This document shows, piece after piece, positions 1-5,588 of a stretch of 7,656 bases of DNA. Position 1 is the stretch's first letter. The number at the start of each line of letters is the position of its first letter. The stretch is from an uncultured Oscillochloris sp. (lineage in GTDB: Bacteria; Chloroflexota; Chloroflexia; Chloroflexales; Chloroflexaceae). The position numbers and the translations under genes are program-made. The stretch covers positions 1 through 7,656 of the forward strand of contig CAIRFY010000202.1 in assembly GCA_903877945.1 (NCBI GenBank). Reading direction: 5' to 3'. A model generated the notes under the pieces. That model was given only the letters and a program-made list of their open reading frames with translations. It was not told the DNA's origin and ran no database searches.

Positions 1-91
1 GCCCGGCCCGTAAACGGGCGGGCTATCAATTGCGAAGGCCGCTTCAGCGGCCTCAGACAGGCCGCTTCAGCGGCCTTCGCAGTTAATAGCC
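1..91. repeat. Structured hairpin repeat, copy 1 (left)
   Basis: This is a compound palindromic repeat. Positions 1-23 can form a small GC hairpin with a TAAA loop and one bulged G. Positions 21-42 pair with 70-91 as a 22-bp stem with one mismatch (27/85) and one G-T wobble (30/82). Inside it the 18-nt unit AGGCCGCTTCAGCGGCCT occurs twice (36-53 and 59-76), each a self-complementary hairpin with a TTCA loop. The first 25 bases are identical to 7331-7355, where a second copy starts in the same orientation. It lies outside genes, so a REP-like or MITE-like intergenic element is the simplest reading. The left flank is cut by the window edge. Confidence 0.85.
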
Positions 92-124
92 GAGGTGTTT
101 ACGCCTACGGCACGAGCAATCTGC

Positions 125-264
125 GAACTTTGGTTAGCGCGAATAAGTCCTGGGTTAAGTTGCATGGCGCTGAGAGCGCGGGTGTCCCGCCCGCCAGAAC
201 CCCGGCGGGCGGGACGCCCGCGCTCCCAGGTTGACCCAGGGCTTATTCGCGCTAACGAACTTTG
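125..264. mobile_element. MITE-like element with 26-bp TIRs and 8-bp target duplication
   Basis: A 124-bp element (133-256) begins GTTAGCGCGAATAAG and ends with the reverse complement of that sequence. The 26-nt arms 133-158 and 231-256 differ at two positions. A second, inner palindrome pairs 174-195 with 204-225 (22 nt, one mismatch) around an 8-nt loop. GAACTTTG lies directly outside both ends (125-132 and 257-264), an exact 8-bp direct repeat as expected for a target-site duplication. There is no room for a transposase, so it would have to be moved in trans. The parent transposon family cannot be named from the ends alone. The precise duplication makes insertion much more likely than a chance hairpin. 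Confidence 0.82.
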
Positions 265-484
265 CAACAGCCCTATAAAGCCTGGATCCCTCCTTCACAA
301 TCGGAGTAGGACTGCTATAAGTGGTGAGCACCTGGCAGACGCACGCCGGGTCCTAGGGGGCGGGGTAGGGCATGGTCGGATTAGCTCCCGATCACCGCTG
401 GTTCAACGCGGAGAGGGCTTGTCCCTCTCCGCTGATCATGACCCCAGATCACTCTGTACACAGATCTCTGTGCGCAGCCACACG
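265..484. other. Gene-free stretch downstream of sbcC
   Basis: No reading frame here looks like a conserved protein, and the frames that cross it run through the palindromes on the left. The start (265-274) continues a sequence resembling an insertion-sequence end once the MITE-like element is removed. The only other clear structure is the hairpin at 408-432. The rest shows nothing I can identify. Confidence 0.5.
408..432 (-). terminator. Candidate hairpin terminator after sbcC
   Basis: Ten bases, GCGGAGAGGG (408-417), pair perfectly with CCCTCTCCGC (423-432) around a 5-nt loop. The hairpin lies about 50 bp past the stop codon of the minus-strand sbcC gene, where a terminator would be expected. 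On the minus strand no T-run follows the stem, so it is not a classical intrinsic terminator. It could instead be an mRNA 3'-end stabilising stem or a small repeat. Confidence 0.35.
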
Positions 485-3400
485 TCACCGTAGCTCCCAC
501 CGTGACCCGGTGGGTGTCTTTGTGACCTCGATCTGTACGGGGAAGCGATCTTTTAGTTCGTCAATGTGGGTAATCACAATAATGCGGCGAAAGTCGTCCT
601 GAACACTGGTGATCGCCTCGACCATTCGTTCGCGACCGATGGCGTCGAGGGCACCGAAGCCCTCGTCGATGACCAGGGTTTCTAGGCGGGCACCGGCGCG
701 GCGGGCGAGCAGGCGCGAGAGGGCGATACGTACGGCGAAGTTGGCACGCATGGCCTCGCCACCGCTAAAGGCGTCGTAGACACGGGTGCCCAGGGCGTCG
801 GCGATCTTGATCTCCAGGGTCTCGACGGTATCGCCCTTCTTGGTATCGCGTTGCATCTCGAAGCTGAGGTGCATCTGGTTGTCGGTCATACGCCCGAGCA
901 GACGGTTGGCCTCGTCCTCAATCTGCGGGATGGCCGTCTCGATCAGCATGGCCTGGACGCCCTTCTTGCCGAACGCCTCGGCGAGTTCGGCGAAGAGACC
1001 CTGGCGCTGGGCCAGGGCGCGCTCATTTTCGCGCTCGCGCTCAAGCTGGTCTGCGGCGGACTGGGCGGTTTTCAGGTAGCCCTGCTTTTCGCCAAGGTCG
1101 TTCTGCGCAGCCTTGAGGCCGCCACGGGCGCGGCGCAGTTCATCGGCCTTGGCGTCGGCATCGGCCTTGGCGCGGGGCAGTTCGCGTAAATCCTGCTCCA
1201 GGAGGGCGTCCTCGCGGGTGCGCCGCTCGATCTCGGCGGCGTCGCGTTCGCGCAACTGCGTGGCCTGCTCTCGCAGCCTGCGGTCGGCGGCGAGGCGCTG
1301 CTCGGCCAACTGAAGTTTACGCTCCTCCTGTGTCCAATGCTCCAGGTTGCGGGCCAGATCACGGGCGGCGGTGTGGGCTTTGTCGCTATAGCCAAGTTGC
1401 TCGATCTCGCTGGTGATCTGACGGCCCTGCTGGCGTACCTCGTGGGCAAAGTCACTCGACTCAATCCGCTGCTGGATCGCGGCAAGCTCAACCTCGGCGG
1501 CGGGCAGGGCAGCAGCCTCCGCCTGCACGGCGGCGAGTTCCTTCTGGAGCGAGGCCAAGGTGCCCTCGGCCCGGCCCTGGCCCTGGAGCCGCTTGTCCAG
1601 ATCGCGCAGGTGCGTGTCCATCCGTGTGCGCGATTGGCTCAGTTCCGCGTGTTCACCCACGGCGCTCATCTCGACCGTGATGCTGGCAAGCTCGGTCTGG
1701 GCGACGGGGTCAAACTCCTGCGCCGCGATCTGGGCTTGGGCGAGATCGTGCGCCGTCTGAGCCTCGGCCCGCTTGACTCGCCATAGCTCGGATTGGCGGA
1801 TTTTGTCCTCAAGCGGTTCGACTTGAGCAGCCATACGGCGCAATCCGGCGATCTGTTTATCGAGATCAGCGACATCAGCCCGTGCCTGCTTCAGCCGAAC
1901 ATCGCCCGCGTCGGCCTGCCGCTTGGCCTCGGCGTAGGCGGCGCGTAGCTCGGTCAACTCCTGCTCGTAGTGATCCTGCACGTGGGCCACAGCATCCACA
2001 CCCAGATCGCTGCGGCAGACCGGGCAGGCGCCACCGGCGTCCGCGAGGATCTTCTGGTTGGCCTTGAGCTTGTCGGCGGCGACCTTGAGCCGAGTACACT
2101 CGGCGCGCTGGTGGCTGACCATATCAACATCGACCTGCTCTTGAACGCGCACCGTGGACAGTCGTTCTTCATTGCCCGCAAGCTGCGCGGCAGCAGCGCG
2201 GGCGGCAGCCAGATCCGCGATCCAGCGCGGCTCATCGGCCAGTTGCGTGTCGAGCGTATGGAGGGTACGCTGGTTCTGATCACGCACAGACTCCCGCGAG
2301 TTTCGATGCTTCTCAATCAGGGCGGTCAGTTCACCCCGGCGCACGCGCAGGGCGGCCAAGCGGTCAAGGCGCTGCTCGATGTCGGCGCGCTGTTGGTCGA
2401 TCTGCTCGCGCTCGGCGCTGAGCGGCTGAAGTTCGGCGATCTGGCGCTCCACCACGGCGATCTGCTCGCGCAGCGGGGCGATCTTCGTAACGCGCTCGGC
2501 CAGCGTATCGCGCCGATGAGCCAGTCGGGCTTGCTCAGTGCGCAGGTCGCCCAGCGCCTCTTTTAGCTGAATCTGAAGGTCACGACGCTGGTCGTCGAGC
2601 GCCTGGTACTGTACGCGCAGATCTTCCAGCCGATCCATTTCCTTGCGTGCGGCGGCCAGATCGGCAACCCCGTGCGCAATCTGCTCGCGCTGCGATACCA
2701 GAGCCTCATCGACGGTGATCCGCCCGCCCAGTGTGGCGATCTCTTTCTCGCGGGCGGCCTGCTCTTTGCGCAGATTCTCAAGCTCACGCAGCAGAACCTT
2801 GCGCTGCTCAGCCCGCTGCTCCAGCAGGCGCAGGTGCGAGTCGGCGGCGAGCTGCGCCTGCTCGGCCTGAGCCACTTGCTCACCCATACGTGCCGCCTGC
2901 TCATCGGCATCCTGCACGCTCTTCGCCCAGAAGGACAGTTTCTCGGCGCTCAGTTCAAGCTGCTCGATCCGACCACGCAGCCCCGTCAACTGATCGGAAA
3001 ATCCCTTTGCCCGTGCCTTCGCCTTCTCAGCTAGAGCCTCGTACTCGCCCAGGTCGAGGATGTCGGCGAGAACCTGCTTGCGCTCGGCAGGCGTGCGCGA
3101 GGTGAACTCGTCAGCGCGGCCCTGGAGCAGAAACGAGGCGTTGATGAAGGTTTGGTACGACATACGCAGCAGATCGTCGATCCGGCCCTGAGTCTCGCGC
3201 ACGCCGGTCTCGGAGATCGGTCGCCAGCCGGTCGCATCCTGCACCTGGAGGTCAAGAAACGTCTTGCCCCCGGTGGTACCGCCACGCGGGCCACTTTTAC
3301 CGCGCTGTCGCCTGCGGGCGACGCGGTAGTGCTGGTCGCCGAGCTGAAAGTCCAACTCAACCAGCATCTCGCTCTCGCCCTGGGCGATCAGATCATCGTC

Positions 3401-3583
3401 AGGGGTGCGAGCCTCGCCCCAGAGCGCCCAGGTTATCGCGTCGAGCAGGGCCGACTTGCCCGCGCCGTTCTCGCCAGAGAGGCAGACGACGTGCAGACCA
3501 TCAAGGTTCAGTTGGAGTTGTGCGCCGTCGCTGTCCTCGCGGTAGCACATGAAGTTGCGGATGGTGAGAGTTGTGGGGATCAT
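485..3583 (-). CDS. sbcC: SbcC/Rad50-type DNA double-strand break repair ATPase
   Basis: The 1032-residue protein has the full SbcC/Rad50 layout. A Walker A motif GENGAGKS lies at 37-44, the Q-loop glutamine is near 154 (FLLQGRADEF), and long Glu/Ala/Arg/Gln-rich coiled coils run from about 170 to 870. They are split in the middle by the zinc hook CPVC (520-523). The C-terminal half-ATPase carries the signature FSGGE (939-943), Walker B ending D973-E974, the D-loop ALD (978-980) and the switch histidine of ITH (H1006). Family members dimerise through the hook and, with the SbcD/Mre11 nuclease, process DNA ends and hairpins. No sbcD lies on either side within the window. I chose the ATG at 3583 (MIPTTLTIRNF), because the family begins there. 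The open frame continues upstream to 3751, but those residues translate heptamer repeats. No clear Shine-Dalgarno is visible. Confidence 0.95.
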   Translation of the reverse strand: MIPTTLTIRNFMCYREDSDGAQLQLNLDGLHVVCLSGENGAGKSALLDAITWALWGEARTPDDDLIAQGESEMLVELDFQLGDQHYRVARRRQRGKSGPRGGTTGGKTFLDLQVQDATGWRPISETGVRETQGRIDDLLRMSYQTFINASFLLQGRADEFTSRTPAERKQVLADILDLGEYEALAEKAKARAKGFSDQLTGLRGRIEQLELSAEKLSFWAKSVQDADEQAARMGEQVAQAEQAQLAADSHLRLLEQRAEQRKVLLRELENLRKEQAAREKEIATLGGRITVDEALVSQREQIAHGVADLAAARKEMDRLEDLRVQYQALDDQRRDLQIQLKEALGDLRTEQARLAHRRDTLAERVTKIAPLREQIAVVERQIAELQPLSAEREQIDQQRADIEQRLDRLAALRVRRGELTALIEKHRNSRESVRDQNQRTLHTLDTQLADEPRWIADLAAARAAAAQLAGNEERLSTVRVQEQVDVDMVSHQRAECTRLKVAADKLKANQKILADAGGACPVCRSDLGVDAVAHVQDHYEQELTELRAAYAEAKRQADAGDVRLKQARADVADLDKQIAGLRRMAAQVEPLEDKIRQSELWRVKRAEAQTAHDLAQAQIAAQEFDPVAQTELASITVEMSAVGEHAELSQSRTRMDTHLRDLDKRLQGQGRAEGTLASLQKELAAVQAEAAALPAAEVELAAIQQRIESSDFAHEVRQQGRQITSEIEQLGYSDKAHTAARDLARNLEHWTQEERKLQLAEQRLAADRRLREQATQLRERDAAEIERRTREDALLEQDLRELPRAKADADAKADELRRARGGLKAAQNDLGEKQGYLKTAQSAADQLERERENERALAQRQGLFAELAEAFGKKGVQAMLIETAIPQIEDEANRLLGRMTDNQMHLSFEMQRDTKKGDTVETLEIKIADALGTRVYDAFSGGEAMRANFAVRIALSRLLARRAGARLETLVIDEGFGALDAIGRERMVEAITSVQDDFRRIIVITHIDELKDRFPVQIEVTKTPTGSRWELR

Positions 3584-3609
3584 AATGGGGGTGCTGAATA
3601 CTGAGACAA

Positions 3610-3650
3610 GATTGCAGATTGCAGATTTTAGATTGCAGATTTGCTGCAAT
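3610..3650. repeat. Heptamer tandem array (GATTGCA type) in divergent promoter region
   Basis: Five consecutive 7-mers fill 3610-3644: GATTGCA, GATTGCA, GATTTTA, GATTGCA, GATTTGC. The end of the array also forms a small hairpin, with ATTGCAG (3632-3638) pairing with CTGCAAT (3644-3650) around a 5-nt loop. It sits between the divergent sbcC and YcxB-like genes, 27 bp before the sbcC start codon, so it probably lies in the sbcC leader or promoter. Its role is unknown. It is AT-rich compared with its surroundings. Confidence 0.85.
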
Positions 3651-3696
3651 GAGGATAACACATATTTTCGGCGTACCCGCGCACATAGCATATGCG

Positions 3697-3702
3697 TATA
3701 AT
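3697..3702 (+). promoter_or_regulatory. Candidate -10 box for the YcxB-like gene
   Basis: A perfect TATAAT lies 35 bp before the ATG at 3738, which would give a leader of roughly 28 nt. No good -35 hexamer is seen at the usual 16-18 bp spacing (the bases there are GC-rich), so the call rests on the -10 match and its position alone. Confidence 0.4.
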
Positions 3703-3727
3703 TGTAGTTTCCCCCGCGAGCCTTAAC

Positions 3728-3731
3728 GGAG
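3728..3731 (+). promoter_or_regulatory. Ribosome binding site of the YcxB-like gene
   Basis: GGAG is placed six bases before the ATG at 3738. This is a normal Shine-Dalgarno spacing and supports that start. Confidence 0.6.
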
Positions 3732-3737
3732 TGTCCT

Positions 3738-4274
3738 ATGCCAGTGTTCACCTACAATGTGAAAACCGAGGATCTGATCGAACTCGACCTCCAGCGCCTG
3801 CGCGCCAATCCCCGTGCGCAGATGCAGGCGCGTGGCCTCCAGTTACTCGTCCCGCTCGTGATTTTCCTGGCCTCGCTCGGCACCGTCTACCTGCTCGACA
3901 GCGACAAGCAGTTGATGCCGATTGACTGGATCGTACCATGCGTCCTCGGTGTCGCGATGATCGTCCTCTTCCCGCGCCGTTTTGAGTCGAATATTCGGAA
4001 GCGGATCGCCGCGCAGCTTGCCGAGGGGCTGGGCAAGGATCTGACGGGCACGTACACGGCCACTATCAAGCCGGCGCTGATTGTCCAGACAGCGAAAGGC
4101 AGCGAGATTCGTGTGCCTTGGACTGCGATTGGCACGATCACGATCACCGACGCGCATGTTTTTATCCTTGTTGATGACTCGCGGGCCATCGTCATTCCGC
4201 GCCAGGGGTTCGCCGACACCAAGCAGTACGAGCAGGTCAAGGTTCTGGTGATGCAGTACCAGCGAAATTCCTGA
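3738..4274 (+). CDS. YcxB-like two-helix membrane protein
   Basis: This 178-residue protein has a short charged N-terminus. Two hydrophobic helices follow at about 34-53 and 61-78, separated by a short DSDKQ-containing loop, then a basic PRRFESNIRKR stretch. The C-terminal domain (about 103-178) is beta-rich and includes VPWTAIGTITITDAHVFIL and IPRQGF. This order, and especially the late IPxxxF-type motif, fits the YcxB-like family, whose C-terminal domain has no firmly established function. The protein should be anchored in the cytoplasmic membrane with the domain probably in the cytoplasm. It is divergent from sbcC and convergent with the DUF4126 gene, 43 bp apart, so it is probably monocistronic. 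Recognition is by motif order, without a search. Confidence 0.8.
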   Translation: MPVFTYNVKTEDLIELDLQRLRANPRAQMQARGLQLLVPLVIFLASLGTVYLLDSDKQLMPIDWIVPCVLGVAMIVLFPRRFESNIRKRIAAQLAEGLGKDLTGTYTATIKPALIVQTAKGSEIRVPWTAIGTITITDAHVFILVDDSRAIVIPRQGFADTKQYEQVKVLVMQYQRNS

Positions 4275-4317
4275 CGATGACAGGCCCGGCGGGCGACTCC
4301 CAATCGGACATCCCTGG

Positions 4318-4890
4318 CTACGCCTTACCCTCGTCCCAGACTCGTGCGGCCCGCCGGAAGACCCGGAAGAGGACCACCGTCAAAATAACCACCAGGATGA
4401 TCGCCAGGGCCGGGGCCAGGATCGCCAGCACGCTCAGGGCCAGGGCCGCCCCATCCTCGGCCAGACTAATCACCGGGTTGCCCGTCCCGGCAGTAGCCGT
4501 CGTGACCACCGGGCGCACGGCGCTGCGAGCCAGGTGCGTACTTCCCGCCGCCACCACACCGGCGATCATCACTAGCGTCGGGTGGATGTGGGCCACATCG
4601 CCCTGGGCGGCTAAGGCCAGGATGGCCCCGGCAATCGGTGCGATAATGATCCCTGTTGCGTGCAGCGCGCTATCTACGATGGGCAGCTTATCCCCCACAA
4701 AGTCAAGCACCGCCAGGGCGGCGACGATCAACAGCACCAGCGGGTGCGTCAGCAGGCCGAACGGCGCGGCCAGATCGATCAGCCCGAAGCGCGCCAGGAC
4801 GCCAATCGTCAGCAGCGGCAGAAACGCATTGAGCCCGGCGGCGGTTGAGAGCCCCAGGCCCGTGGCCAGCGCAATAAGCGTCGTGATCAT
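4318..4890 (-). CDS. DUF4126-type integral membrane protein
   Basis: This 190-residue protein is mostly hydrophobic. It opens with ATGLGLSTAAGLNAFLPLL (9-27), followed by further membrane segments and the acidic motif VLDFVGDKLPIVDSALH (61-77), with D63, D67 and D73. More hydrophobic stretches lie at about 80-95 and 102-115, and a long one at about 150-178, before a basic tail (FRVFRRAARVWDEGKA). The G-L-S...GLNAFLPLL opening and D-x-x-x-D-K motif match my memory of DUF4126 proteins, whose function is unknown. A transporter-like or scaffold role would be a guess. The start at 4890 is chosen over the upstream ATG at 4938 because a strong AAGGGGG Shine-Dalgarno precedes it and the membrane segment begins right after it. 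Confidence 0.8.
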   Translation of the reverse strand: MITTLIALATGLGLSTAAGLNAFLPLLTIGVLARFGLIDLAAPFGLLTHPLVLLIVAALAVLDFVGDKLPIVDSALHATGIIIAPIAGAILALAAQGDVAHIHPTLVMIAGVVAAGSTHLARSAVRPVVTTATAGTGNPVISLAEDGAALALSVLAILAPALAIILVVILTVVLFRVFRRAARVWDEGKA

Positions 4891-4894
4891 GATA

Positions 4895-4901
4895 CCCCCT
4901 T
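4895..4901 (-). promoter_or_regulatory. Ribosome binding site deciding the DUF4126 start
   Basis: On the minus strand AAGGGGG ends four bases before the ATG at 4890; its AAGG core is seven bases away. The longer frame starting at 4938 would place this site inside the coding sequence, so it argues for the shorter protein. Confidence 0.65.
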
Positions 4902-4990
4902 CGTTGTGAGCAGCAGCTACGATAGGGACGCGCCCCATCAGCCGAAGGTTGCATTTTGGCGCACATGGCAGTTAGGTGGTATGAAATCCA

Positions 4991-5518
4991 ATGAATGATA
5001 TGACAGGTTCTCGCACTCCCGACCGACCTACGTGTGAGCTATGGATGCTCCCCTATTACTATCCGCCTGCCGACCACGCTGGTACGCGTCGTGTAACCGC
5101 ATTCGCCAAGTATCTGCCCGAGGCGGGCTACAGGCCGATCATTCTTACAACGAACATCCGTGGCAGCACGCCATCCGACACGGCGCAGCACATCTTCCGT
5201 GCTGATGAAATCTCCAGCCTGCTGGCCCGACCATACCGGGCGCTCCGCCTGCGACGTATGCCGCAGCAGCAGCGGGCCAATGCCGCAGCCATAGCAGCCG
5301 ACAGTTGGATCTCACGCATGCTGATGGCATGTCTGATACCTGATCTTCACATCACTTGGTATCCCTTGGCTGTGCGTCAGGGACTACGGCTTCTGCGTAG
5401 CCGCCCGATCAAGCTGCTGTTCAGCTCATCGCCGCCGACAACCAGCCACCTCGTGGCGCTGCGGCTCAAGCACCTGACCTGCGCGACACTGGTGATCCTG
5501 GCGCGGAAGCGTGGCTGA
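4991..5518 (+). pseudogene. Truncated GT4-like glycosyltransferase (N-terminal domain only)
   Basis: The 175-residue product starts with the N-terminal Rossmann domain of a GT-B glycosyltransferase of family-4 type: LPYYYPPADHAGTRR (20-34), FAKYLPEAGYRPIILTTN (38-55), then the late strand LLFSSSPPTTSHLVALRLKHLT (142-163). Family members normally continue with a segment like GLPWVADFRDLW, then the nucleotide-sugar-binding C-terminal domain, for about 400 residues in all. Here the family match ends at T163, and an unrelated 12-residue tail (CATLVILARKRG) leads to a stop. The next 70 bp before the following gene cannot hold the missing half in any frame. It therefore lacks the donor-binding domain and is very probably inactive, most likely after a deletion. 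Only a weak AGGTGG (4974-4979) precedes the start. An intact gene may have belonged with the downstream glycosyltransferase. Confidence 0.75.
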
Positions 5519-5588
5519 GGTGAGCGTGGTTTACTCTGTGAGCAACGCCACGCATACTTTCAATGGTGATCGTGTGTCAAACTGAACG

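Noticed and set aside
1..91. Possible CRISPR repeats
   Set aside because: The 18-nt unit occurs only twice, six bases apart, and is part of a larger palindrome; there are no spacers and no cas genes.
95..493. 132-residue plus-strand open frame over the left repeats
   Set aside because: It runs through both arms of the MITE-like element and the hairpin at 408-432 and has no recognisable protein features.
786..3604. Many open frames of 60-200 residues on both strands within sbcC
   Set aside because: They are shadows of a GC-rich coding sequence. The minus-strand frame with intact ATPase motifs accounts for the whole region.
3614..3660. sbcC promoter within the heptamer array (TTGCAG and TAAAAT on the minus strand)
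   Set aside because: The spacing is only 13 bp, and the words arise from the repeat unit itself.
3584..3751. N-terminal extension of the sbcC reading frame to an ATG at 3751
   Set aside because: The extra 56 residues translate the heptamer array (QICNLKSAICNL), overlap the start of the divergent gene, and lie before the normal family start MIPTTLTIRNF.
485..4274. SbcC plus membrane protein as a new anti-phage defence pair
   Set aside because: The genes are divergent, the SbcC has ordinary repair-type motifs throughout, and no nuclease or other effector is nearby. Nothing here beyond adjacency suggests a joint system.
4891..4938. Longer start for the DUF4126 protein
   Set aside because: It would place the strong AAGGGGG ribosome binding site inside the gene and add 16 residues before the first membrane segment.
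4949..4977. Promoter TTGCAT with a spaced -10 before the GT4-like gene
   Set aside because: The hexamer at 17-bp spacing is TTAGGT, which matches TATAAT at only two positions.
5520..5585. Short GTG-started frame between the two glycosyltransferase loci
   Set aside because: Only 21 codons, no ribosome binding site and no recognisable sequence; more likely decayed DNA from the truncated gene.
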